From positions 1-5,588 of the forward strand of contig JAFGEY010000261.1 of the NCBI GenBank assembly GCA_016931365.1: 5,588 bases of DNA, read 5' to 3'. Numbering within the stretch: position 1 is the stretch's first letter; every line of letters starts with the position of its first letter. The notes beneath the pieces are model-generated. The model did not search any database. It was not told the origin of the DNA and was given only the letters and a program-made list of their open reading frames with translations. Both the position numbers and the translations under genes were made by a program. This DNA is from Anaerolineae bacterium (GTDB lineage Bacteria; Chloroflexota; Anaerolineae; JAFGEY01). Shown in pieces: positions 1 through 5,588 of this stretch.

Positions 1-320
1 AGGCCGTCGGGGGTGTGGTATTCGCCGGGCAGCCCGCCGATGGCCGGGTGCGCGCATTTCCACAGCTTGTGAACCTCAATTTCATAGTCGAGGTTGTTCA
101 GGAAATCGCCCCAGCCACGATGGGTGGCGGCGACGATCAGCCCGTTGTCCTCGACCAGCTTGGCGACCTCTTTGGGGTCGAGGTCGCGGCCAAAAGCCGA
201 AATCTGGATCGTCTTGTAGCCGATGGCAGCCACCTTTTTCAACGTTTCAGCGACACCTTCAATGGTTTGCGTAAATTGGCGCACGGTGTAGAGTTGTGCG
301 CCAGCCAGTCCCTTGATCAT
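1..320 (-). CDS. Sugar phosphate isomerase/epimerase-like protein (xylose isomerase-like TIM barrel), N-terminal part
   Basis: Reading the minus strand from an ATG at 320-318 gives 106 codons open to the window edge; the C-terminal part (about 60% of a usual 250-290 aa protein) is missing. The N-terminus reads MIKGLAGAQLYTVRQF, then a helix (EGVAETLKKVAAIGYKTIQI, residues 21-40), SAFGRDLDPKEVAKLVEDNG (41-60), a strand with AATHRGW (64-70), and HKLWKCAHPAIGGLPGEYH (84-102). The xxQLYTVR opening, the LKKVAAIGYxxIQI helix-strand and the VAATH strand are typical of the IolE/xylose isomerase-like (AP endonuclease 2) superfamily, metal-dependent cytoplasmic enzymes that isomerise or epimerise sugars or inositol derivatives. 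The metal ligands of this family lie further on, outside the window, so activity and substrate cannot be judged. The start is supported by a strong Shine-Dalgarno (GAGAGGAG, 334-327) six bases before the ATG. The gene begins 80 bp after the glycosyltransferase stop and appears to have its own promoter. Confidence 0.85.
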   Translation of the reverse strand, partial: MIKGLAGAQLYTVRQFTQTIEGVAETLKKVAAIGYKTIQISAFGRDLDPKEVAKLVEDNGLIVAATHRGWGDFLNNLDYEIEVHKLWKCAHPAIGGLPGEYHTPDG

Positions 321-367
321 CTTGAGCTCCTCTCAATCGAACGGATACACGGTATGTTGGTGGGCAT

Positions 368-395
368 ATTGTACACCAAAACCAGGTTTTGGAAA
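368..395 (-). promoter_or_regulatory. Putative sigma70-like promoter of the isomerase gene
   Basis: On the minus strand, TTTCCA (395-390, 4/6 to the -35 consensus) and TACAAT (373-368, 5/6 to the -10 consensus) are separated by 16 bases. The predicted start near 361 would leave a leader of about 40 nt before the ATG at 320. It lies wholly between the glycosyltransferase stop and the isomerase start. The -35 match is weak and there is no transcript evidence, so transcription from the upstream gene could also contribute. Confidence 0.45.
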
Positions 396-398
396 ACC
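376..398. repeat. Operator-like palindrome with repeated AAAACC/GGTTTT half-sites
   Basis: Plus-strand positions 376-383 (CCAAAACC) and 385-392 (GGTTTTGG) form a perfect 8-bp inverted repeat around a single base. A second overlapping inverted repeat uses GGTTTT (385-390) and AAAACC (393-398) with two bases between. A further AAAACC at 408-413, in the last codons of the glycosyltransferase, makes a direct series at 378, 393 and 408 with a 15-bp period. The 17-bp palindrome overlaps the end of the -35 element and fills most of the spacer of the predicted isomerase promoter, a classic repressor position. The one-base centre makes an RNA hairpin less natural, and no T-run follows, so a DNA-binding site is the more likely reading than a terminator. 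Confidence 0.45.
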
Positions 399-400
399 GC

Positions 401-3295
401 TTATTCTAAAACCACCTCAACTTCGCCGAGCAAAATCCGGTCGCCGATGACGCCGGTGGCGTCCAAAATCGGCAGGCGGCGCAGATCGGCCGGATCGTAC
501 ATGCCAATCTCGATGACGTGTGTGCCCGCCGCCGCATCGGCCTTGACGACGAGGTCGTATTCATCGACGACAACTTCACCGGGCATCCACAGCGTGGTCG
601 GATACGTGCCGCGTTGGGGCGGATTGTCCTGCTGACCACGGATTTGCTCCCCGCCGTCGAGCAGGTGAGTGAACACGGTATAGCTCGTCTCCATCTCGCT
701 CGTAGCGCGCCAGTACAGGATCAGGTGCAGGGTGTCGCCCGGTTTGGCTTCTGTGCGATCCAGATCATAACCTAACAACTCGATCTGATCGCCGAGGTTG
801 GCTTGCAGCGGGTGTTCAATCGGCGGCACAATTGTTCGTCGATCCACCTGGGCAATCTGCACCGCGATCAGCGCTAAAGGCCCACTGACTGGCACATCCT
901 GATCGACGTTGCGCACCGACAGGGTCAGCGTATACGGGCCGGACGGCGCGTCGGTGGGGATGCGCAGGCTGTACGGGTCGAGCAATGTCGTGCCGGGCGA
1001 CCACTGCGTGGTCGGATAGGTGTCGTGGACGGGGCGGCCCTGCCACAGTTCAACCGCCTCGTCGCCATCGACGGGGGTCAGGCGCAGCGTAAAGTCCAGA
1101 TCGGGTAGCGCGCGCGATGACTGCCAGTACAGGCCGATGTAGAGCGTGTCGCCGGGGCGCAGATCGGTCAAACTGGTCAGGTTGGAACGATCGTGGCGGA
1201 TGCCGAGCAGAGTCAGCCCGTCATAATCGACGTCGAACGGTTTGGGCACGGCCGGCGGTTCGACCGGCGGCGCCGCTGATTCTACATATGCCGGCCCGAT
1301 GCGGACGGTGGTGCCGGCCAGGCGGCCTTGCGCGTCGAGCAGGGGCAGACGCGCATTTTGCCCGCGCGAGGCCAGGCCGATCAGCAGGCTGTAATCGCCC
1401 GGCGGGGCAACGGCCGGCACAGCGATCTCGCGCTGTTGGACGACAATCTGCCCCGGCGACCACTCGGAGGATGGATAGTCAAAGGGATCGGCGCCGCCCC
1501 AGTGCCAGTCCCACTGATCGCCCAGGTGGGCAAAAGCGAGAAAATCGTCCGCTTGGGCCGGGTTTGAGGCCAGCACGCGCCAGTACAGCGTGGCTTTGAG
1601 CGTCTCGCCAGCGCGAACCGGGGGCAGATCGTAGCCGATCAACTCGATCTGCCCGCCGAAATTAGCGCTGACCTCATATTGCGGCGCGATCTCGGGCGCA
1701 GCACCGGGCGGCAGCTCGTAGATCAGGAAGGCGGTGTCGCCGTCCGGCCCCAGGTGGCGCTGCGGCACGGCGACCGTGTCGAGCAGGGCCAGCAATGCGG
1801 GGTCGGGCAGGGCCGAGTGCGGAAAAGCATAGACGGCGCCCGCGCCGTCGGGCGGTGGAAGAGCCAACACCTGCCCGCCGACCAGCCAGCGAATGCGCGG
1901 ATAGTCGCGCGCCAGCAGAGCCATCGTCGGGTGACGGTAGTGGATCGACGAGACCCAAATCTCACGTTCGCCCATGTCGATCCCGTTGAGCGCGCGCGCG
2001 GCGTCGGCCATGTCGTTGTCGTTTTCGTAATAGGTCTGCGCCTGCCCGCCCCATACGACAAAATAATCCCAGCCGGTATAGATGCCCTCACCGACCAGGA
2101 TCAGCGCGGCGAGGGCCGTCCAGACGAGCGGCGATGGAGTCTGTTTCCAGCGTGTCCCTACCCGCTTGACCATAGTCATCAGCCCCAGCGCCGGAAAGAG
2201 AAACAGGATCGGCATCACGCCGATGGCGCGCAGGCTGTGCGGCACCTCTTTGACGCCCAGGATGCTGGGCACGAGCAGCAGCGGCACCCACAGCAGGGTC
2301 GAGACGCCCAGCACGCGGTCAGCGGCGTGCGGGCCGCGGATGGCCTTGTAGAGCATCGCCAGGACGCCGAGGTAGAAAAATGCGCCGAGCAGCGGATCGA
2401 ATACCGGGCGGCCGATCACGCCAAAGCGCGCCTGCGGGTCGCCGCGCACGGTAAACATACCCAGCGCGGCCTTGACCGATCCCCACAACGCGCGCCACAG
2501 GTCGCCCTGGTTCAACTCGGGGTTGAACACCGAAACCTGGCTCATCCGCGCGCCAAAGGCGTCCGGGTTGCGCAGGAAAAAGACGAGCAACGGCGCGGCG
2601 ACGATCAAGGCAACGAGGCCAAAAACAGCGCTGCGCAGCGCGGCCTGGCGTCGCTGCCCTTTGGCCGCCAGCCACAGGCCAACAACCCACGGGATCAAGG
2701 CCAGCGGCACGATGCGGCCGGAGAGATAGGTATAGGCAGTCAGGCCGCAAAAAAAACCGCCGAGGAGGATGTGTCGCCACGTATAGCGCGGCGCAGCGTC
2801 GCGCACGCCCTTCCACAAGAAAATCAGGGTCAGCGCTTGCATCACCGGCTGGCTGATCGCCCGGAAACCGTAGCGGCTGATGGAAAGGTGCCAAAAATTC
2901 GTGCCGATGATCGCCGCCGCGAGCAGGGCGACGCCGTAGCGGGTTCGCTCCTCTTCGCGGTCGAACAACGTCCAGGCCAGCCAAAAGGTGAGCAATGTGG
3001 TGGCAACGCCGATCAGCGCCGAGGTAAAGCGCAGCGTCCAGGTACTCATCCCGAACAGTTTCATCAGCCCGGCGGCGGTGTAAAAAAAGAACACCTCTTT
3101 GCCGGTGTAGGAGCGGATAAAGAGCGGGAAGGACTGTCCATGGGCGATCTCGCCGGCCAGGATGACGTTGGCCGCCTCGTCGTAATAGGGGCCGCGCGGC
3201 AACTCGTCGAGGCGGTAGAGCCGCAAAAAGGCAGCCGCGCCGAGGATGAGCAGCAGCGGCAGCCAGCGGGATAGTTTGGATAAAGCGTTGCGCAT
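401..3295 (-). CDS. GT39/PMT-type (GT-C fold) membrane glycosyltransferase with three C-terminal beta-sandwich repeats
   Basis: This complete 964-aa protein has three parts. Residues 1-410 are hydrophobic with about 11 membrane segments (for example 12-29, 88-112, 120-136, 147-163, 176-211, 221-241, 300-316, 328-346, 355-376, 390-407). After TM1 comes FLRLYRLDELPRGPYYDEA, whose acidic pair D39-E40 in the first outer loop matches the catalytic/metal position of GT39/GT83 enzymes, which use polyprenyl-phosphate sugars outside the membrane. Residues 411-530 form a soluble domain (WVSSIHYRHPT at 447-457). Three repeats follow, about 546-670, 687-815 and 834-962, each with a GYD-like strand, an LYW motif (570-572, 722-724, 860-862) and a WxPG motif 40-41 residues later (612-615, 765-768, 903-906). 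Acceptor and donor are unknown. The ATG at 3295 sits just before a Lys/Arg-containing TM1 start and has a modest AGGG site (3306-3303) seven bases upstream. A good promoter lies about 50 bp upstream. No frameshift is seen. Family assignment is firm; the exact sugar is not predictable. Confidence 0.88.
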   Translation of the reverse strand: MRNALSKLSRWLPLLLILGAAAFLRLYRLDELPRGPYYDEAANVILAGEIAHGQSFPLFIRSYTGKEVFFFYTAAGLMKLFGMSTWTLRFTSALIGVATTLLTFWLAWTLFDREEERTRYGVALLAAAIIGTNFWHLSISRYGFRAISQPVMQALTLIFLWKGVRDAAPRYTWRHILLGGFFCGLTAYTYLSGRIVPLALIPWVVGLWLAAKGQRRQAALRSAVFGLVALIVAAPLLVFFLRNPDAFGARMSQVSVFNPELNQGDLWRALWGSVKAALGMFTVRGDPQARFGVIGRPVFDPLLGAFFYLGVLAMLYKAIRGPHAADRVLGVSTLLWVPLLLVPSILGVKEVPHSLRAIGVMPILFLFPALGLMTMVKRVGTRWKQTPSPLVWTALAALILVGEGIYTGWDYFVVWGGQAQTYYENDNDMADAARALNGIDMGEREIWVSSIHYRHPTMALLARDYPRIRWLVGGQVLALPPPDGAGAVYAFPHSALPDPALLALLDTVAVPQRHLGPDGDTAFLIYELPPGAAPEIAPQYEVSANFGGQIELIGYDLPPVRAGETLKATLYWRVLASNPAQADDFLAFAHLGDQWDWHWGGADPFDYPSSEWSPGQIVVQQREIAVPAVAPPGDYSLLIGLASRGQNARLPLLDAQGRLAGTTVRIGPAYVESAAPPVEPPAVPKPFDVDYDGLTLLGIRHDRSNLTSLTDLRPGDTLYIGLYWQSSRALPDLDFTLRLTPVDGDEAVELWQGRPVHDTYPTTQWSPGTTLLDPYSLRIPTDAPSGPYTLTLSVRNVDQDVPVSGPLALIAVQIAQVDRRTIVPPIEHPLQANLGDQIELLGYDLDRTEAKPGDTLHLILYWRATSEMETSYTVFTHLLDGGEQIRGQQDNPPQRGTYPTTLWMPGEVVVDEYDLVVKADAAAGTHVIEIGMYDPADLRRLPILDATGVIGDRILLGEVEVVLE

Positions 3296-3345
3296 GGAAG
3301 TTCCCTGGTTGTGGTGGATTGGCGCGTACGGCGCGAAACGGAGTC

Positions 3346-3374
3346 ATTATACGTGCAAGCGGTATAGGGGGCAA
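3346..3374 (-). promoter_or_regulatory. Sigma70-like promoter of the glycosyltransferase gene
   Basis: On the minus strand a TTGCCC box (3374-3369, 4/6) and a perfect TATAAT box (3351-3346) are separated by exactly 17 bases. The predicted start near 3339 leaves a leader of about 43 nt before the ATG at 3295. Position, spacing and the perfect -10 all fit. It suggests the glycosyltransferase is transcribed on its own and not as read-through from the partial gene 1 kb upstream. Confidence 0.6.
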
Positions 3375-3454
3375 GTCAGCTCTCCTGAAAGAGCATGATG
3401 ACGACGAAATGTCTCAGTTTTTTGAATGCCAAGAACAGTTTTCAGTCAATCGTC

Positions 3455-3483
3455 TTGCTACACAGCTTATTATCGAATATAAT
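3455..3483 (+). promoter_or_regulatory. Sigma70-like promoter facing the small plus-strand gene
   Basis: On the plus strand TTGCTA (3455-3460, 4/6) and a perfect TATAAT (3478-3483) are 17 bases apart. The predicted start near 3490 is about 140 nt before the TTG start of the 74-aa gene. The local sequence is AT-rich, so a chance TATAAT is more likely here than in the flanking genes, but the spacing is ideal. Confidence 0.5.
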
Positions 3484-3632
3484 GACAGCATGATTGGTTT
3501 ACTGTGAACAATAGCATGGAGAGTACAGGGATGATCATCTGATACGACATGGACAACGACTGAAGGAGATGGGCATACTGGCGTTCACAGTTATTAGCCC
3601 AATCGATTTGGTGCGGGAGGTTTGAAACGACA

Positions 3633-3857
3633 TTGTTAACCGGACAGCGGTTTACACGCTCCGAGACGGCCGTGCAGAAAGCCGGCATGGCGGCACTCAT
3701 CCAGTCGTTGGGTTATGCCGACGCAATTCGATTTGTCACCCAGTTGAGCGCCGGTCAAGGAGACTATGTCGAGTGGCAGGCGCAAGCTTTTGAGAACATC
3801 GCTGTAGATGAACTCTATCAGCAGGCGCAGGCGCACTGGGAGGGCCGTCGGGCCTAG
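3633..3857 (+). CDS. Small conserved-looking hypothetical protein (74 aa)
   Basis: The 74-codon frame encodes a soluble, mostly helical protein: KAGMAALIQSLGYADAIRF (residues 16-34), then VTQLSAGQGDYVEWQ (35-49), then FENIAVDELYQQAQAHWEGRR (53-73). The pattern, a helix with LG-x(3)-AIRF, a G-x-GDY turn and a closing DELYQQ helix, resembles small uncharacterised proteins of cyanobacteria and Chloroflexota (RFLQQF-x-G-x-GDYT type). That resemblance is from memory and untested, and I assign no function. Codon use is GC-rich at third positions over most of the frame, unlike its surroundings, which supports real coding. The only standard start in the open frame before the conserved part is TTG at 3633; GGGAGG (3615-3620) lies 12 bases upstream, rather far. 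The frame is open back to a TGA at 3561. GTG at 3672 and ATG at 3687 are alternative starts that would cut into the first helix region. It is transcribed opposite to its neighbours. No partner gene is visible next to it. Confidence 0.6.
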   Translation: MLTGQRFTRSETAVQKAGMAALIQSLGYADAIRFVTQLSAGQGDYVEWQAQAFENIAVDELYQQAQAHWEGRRA

Positions 3858-4327
3858 TCGCTGCTGCTTTGGGGCTTTTCTTTTGCACGCTGTATGGGAG
3901 CAAAAATGAGTGGGCCAATGACATTGTTTGACACGGTGTTGCTTTGCAACGAGGCGTGCCAAACTCCTCATTGATTCAACTGAACTCAAGCTCACCCGAG
4001 TGATTTCGCTATAACGAGTGTCATGGTCCGCCAACGTGCTTGCCAGTGCCGCTCAACTGATCGTCTACCACTGTAAAAACCAAGTCGTATAGAGCGCCTT
4101 CAGTACCTCCGGCATAACTGATCATGATGGACAATCGTGGATTGATTGTGATTGCCGGGTCTGCTTGGTCTCGATACGTCGCCACCAAGATCGTGGCGGC
4201 TACTTGACCGACGCTCATACATTTGTGCTCGCCCGCTGATGCATTTACACATGCTGGTGTTTTCGCAAAACTTCGACCCACTTGTCCAAATCAGCTCGGA
4301 TTCGCAGGAGCGCAAATTGCACGTCAG
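3858..4327. other. Low-GC gap with no convincing gene
   Basis: This 470-bp stretch separates the small plus-strand gene from the stop of the partial large gene. It is compositionally plainer than both neighbours. It holds a nested inverted repeat (3927-3963), a 22-codon micro-ORF with a well-placed GGGAG site (ATG at 3906, stop at 3972-3974), small hairpins CGCCAC/GTGGCG (4180-4185/4193-4198) and CAATC/GATTG (4132-4136/4140-4144), and an 86-codon GTG-started open frame on the minus strand (4281-4021) that I do not recognise. No tRNA, no transposase and no T-tailed terminator hairpin was found. It may be decayed or recently acquired sequence. Confidence 0.5.
3927..3963. repeat. Nested imperfect inverted repeat (hairpin)
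   Basis: The outer arms TTTGACACG (3927-3935) and CGTGCCAAA (3955-3963) pair at 8 of 9 positions, with one A/C mismatch. Inside them GTTGC (3938-3942) and GCAAC (3946-3950) pair perfectly around TTT. The whole can fold into a stem of 13 pairs with small internal loops. No T-run follows on either strand, so it does not look like a standard intrinsic terminator. It could be a structured RNA element or a protein-binding site. Confidence 0.4.
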
Positions 4328-5588
4328 CTACGGAACCTCTTTCTCTCCCAACCCGACCTGCTCCACACCCTCCGGCGTGCTCGCCCGCCGCCCACTCACG
4401 GGATCGTACAGCCCGGCGACCAGGCGGTATTGGCCCGGCGCAAGGCCAGCGGGGATGGACAATGTGTGCGCGTCGGCGATGGCCTCCGGCGGCAGCCAGC
4501 CGGTGGTCGGTCGCGTCCAACGCGCGGGCACGGCATCCGACTGGGCCAGCGGACGGCCTTGCGCGTCGAGCAGGTGGACGAACACTTTGTAGCTGGTCGT
4601 CGTTTCGGCCCGGGCGCGCCAGTAGAGGGTGAGCGACAGGGGCTGTCCCGGCCGGAGGTCGCCCACCTGGTAGCCGACCAGCTCGGCAAACCCATCCAAC
4701 GTTTGTCGCACGCGGACGATGTCGGGCGGGAACTGGGTTTGTCGCTGCGGCGTGCTGACGGTCAGGCCGCCCAGCGGGATTTCAAGTTGGCCGACCACCA
4801 TCGACCAGCGATAGTCCCCTGCCGGCAGGTGGGCCGGCAAAAGCACCTCGACCGGTGCGCGCACCAGTTCGCCCGCCGGCCACGCCTCGACCCCATAGCG
4901 CGCCGACAGGGGCAGCGTTTTCTGCCAGACGTAATCCCCGACCAGGCTTTCGAGTTGCAGGGTATAGGTGCGGATCGTGGGACGAGAACGCGCGTACCAC
5001 AGCGGCGTTAATCTCACCGTTTCGCCAACTGCCGCTGTATCTCGTGAGAGATCGCAACGAACGAGGCTCACCGAATCATCGATCTGGACCGGTTCGCCGG
5101 GCCGCGCCAACTCTGCCGCCTCTTTGATACTCACCGCGCGCCGCCGCACCACGATTTCGCCGACCCGGGCCTCGGTGCGTTCGGCCTTGAGCGGCGTGCC
5201 ATCGACGACAAAATAGTTGCCCATCGTCTCGGGATTGAGCGTGGCGACGCTGAGGTGGTACGTGCCGGGCGGCGTGCCGGGCGGGATGTCGAGCCGGTAG
5301 CGGTGGCTGGTGTAGCGATCGCCCCACAGCACGGGCGCAGGCGGGCCGATCAGGCCGGGAAAGTCGACGATGGTGTCCCAGTCCGTCCACGGCGTGCCCT
5401 GCTCATCGACCAGGCGCAAAAAGGCGCGAAAGGGTGCACCGTTCGCGTTGGCCCAATACAGGTCGAGGTACAGCGCGCCGCCGCTCGCCGGCCGGTTGAT
5501 CAGGTCGAAACCGAGCAGGCGCAGCCCGCCGTCATAGCTCACGCTGAGCGGGTGCTCGACGCCGCGCACCTGCGTGCCGTCAAAGCGC
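4328..5588 (-). CDS. C-terminal part of a large protein with three beta-sandwich repeats, paralogous to the glycosyltransferase tail
   Basis: The minus-strand frame is open from the window edge (5587) to a TAG at 4330-4328, about 419 residues; the N-terminus is missing. Counting from the GTG codon at 5569, it contains three repeats, about 11-140, 163-272 and 290-400. Repeat A has GFD (20-22) and LYW (37-39). Repeat B is divergent (LWY 190-192, WPAG 230-233, GDY 251-253). Repeat C has GYQ (299-301), LYW (315-317), SYKVFVHLLD (326-335), a WLPP element at 358-361 and GLYDP (386-390). Repeat C closely resembles the last repeat of the glycosyltransferase downstream, with the same LYW-to-W spacing of 41 residues. 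The visible part has no membrane segment and no catalytic motif. By analogy it may be the outer tail of a second GT-C enzyme, but it could belong to any surface protein. Codon use matches the glycosyltransferase. It ends 1,032 bp before the start of the glycosyltransferase gene. Confidence 0.8.
   Translation of the reverse strand, partial: RFDGTQVRGVEHPLSVSYDGGLRLLGFDLINRPASGGALYLDLYWANANGAPFRAFLRLVDEQGTPWTDWDTIVDFPGLIGPPAPVLWGDRYTSHRYRLDIPPGTPPGTYHLSVATLNPETMGNYFVVDGTPLKAERTEARVGEIVVRRRAVSIKEAAELARPGEPVQIDDSVSLVRCDLSRDTAAVGETVRLTPLWYARSRPTIRTYTLQLESLVGDYVWQKTLPLSARYGVEAWPAGELVRAPVEVLLPAHLPAGDYRWSMVVGQLEIPLGGLTVSTPQRQTQFPPDIVRVRQTLDGFAELVGYQVGDLRPGQPLSLTLYWRARAETTTSYKVFVHLLDAQGRPLAQSDAVPARWTRPTTGWLPPEAIADAHTLSIPAGLAPGQYRLVAGLYDPVSGRRASTPEGVEQVGLGEKEVP

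Larger units (their letters stand above)
3296..3632. other. Divergent intergenic region between the glycosyltransferase and the small plus-strand gene
   Basis: This 337-bp stretch is clearly less GC-rich than the flanking large genes. It contains a minus-strand promoter (3374-3346) and a plus-strand promoter (3455-3483) pointing away from each other, and a small hairpin, GCTCT/AGAGC (3379-3383/3390-3394), next to the minus -35. Downstream of the plus promoter is a predicted leader of about 140 nt. It includes AAGGAG (3563-3568) directly abutting an ATG at 3569, which would start an 18-codon peptide ending at 3625. The zero spacing makes that initiation poor. No convincing gene was found on either strand. 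Confidence 0.6.

Noticed and set aside
15..635. A 206-codon plus-strand frame at the left edge
   Set aside because: It runs across the isomerase start, the intergenic promoter and the end of the glycosyltransferase, all of which read well on the minus strand; no protein family features.
1679..3274. A 531-codon plus-strand open frame antisense to the glycosyltransferase
   Set aside because: It is a shadow of the high-GC minus-strand gene: rich in Arg, Gln, Asp and His, no hydrophobic core pattern, no recognisable family. The opposite frame has clear membrane segments and repeats.
3319..3507. A 62-codon plus-strand frame in the divergent promoter region
   Set aside because: It overlaps both predicted promoters, starts at a TTG without a ribosome-binding site and has no coding-like composition.
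3868..3885. T-rich stretch after the small gene as an intrinsic terminator
   Set aside because: The tract (GGGGCTTTTCTTTT) has no convincing complementary upstream arm; the nearby GGCC/GGCC stem is only four pairs and too far from it.
3928..3956. Perfect TTGACA at 3928-3933 as a plus-strand promoter
   Set aside because: No -10-like hexamer at 16-18 bases; the sequence there is GC-rich. The hexamer belongs to the arm of the inverted repeat.
3636..4034. A 132-codon minus-strand frame over the small gene
   Set aside because: It is antisense to the 74-aa frame, which has the better codon bias and protein pattern; the antisense product is Arg/Leu/Ser-rich without recognisable features.
4223..5011. 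A 262-codon plus-strand open frame antisense to the partial repeat protein
   Set aside because: Arg/Gln-rich composition typical of antisense shadow in GC-rich DNA. The minus frame contains the repeat motifs.
1..5588. CRISPR array, insertion sequence or tRNA
   Set aside because: No regularly spaced direct repeats of suitable length, no transposase frame with terminal repeats, and no cloverleaf with a T-loop motif was found on either strand.

Overview
The window is high-GC bacterial DNA. The best guess at its source is a Chloroflexota (Anaerolineae/Chloroflexia-type) genome or metagenome bin. The grounds are a large GT-C membrane glycosyltransferase carrying a long C-terminal string of beta-sandwich repeats, an arrangement I associate with that phylum, and an adjacent gene ending in the same kind of repeats. 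The assignment rests on protein style only; there is no marker gene here.

Layout from right to left, which is the transcription direction of the three large genes (minus strand): (1) 5588-4328, the C-terminal ~419 residues of a large protein made of three beta-sandwich repeats, its N-terminus outside the window; (2) 4327-3296, about 1 kb of visibly lower-GC sequence, holding one small plus-strand gene (3633-3857), a divergent pair of sigma70-like promoters, a nested inverted repeat, and little else; (3) 3295-401, a complete 964-aa GT39/PMT-type glycosyltransferase with about 11 membrane segments and three C-terminal repeats; (4) 400-321, a short intergenic region with a promoter-like signal whose spacer is filled by a GGTTTT/AAAACC palindrome and repeats; (5) 320-1, the first 106 codons of a sugar phosphate isomerase/epimerase-like TIM barrel whose C-terminus lies outside the window.

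Taken together: the glycosyltransferase probably moves sugar from a lipid-phosphate carrier to an acceptor on the outer face of the membrane, and its repeats would hang outside the cell. The upstream partial protein has homologous repeats with matching motif spacing, so it may be a second enzyme of the same kind, but its catalytic part cannot be seen. The isomerase is a cytoplasmic sugar enzyme with its own apparent promoter and operator, so it need not share an operon with the transferase. The small plus-strand protein is unrecognised in function.
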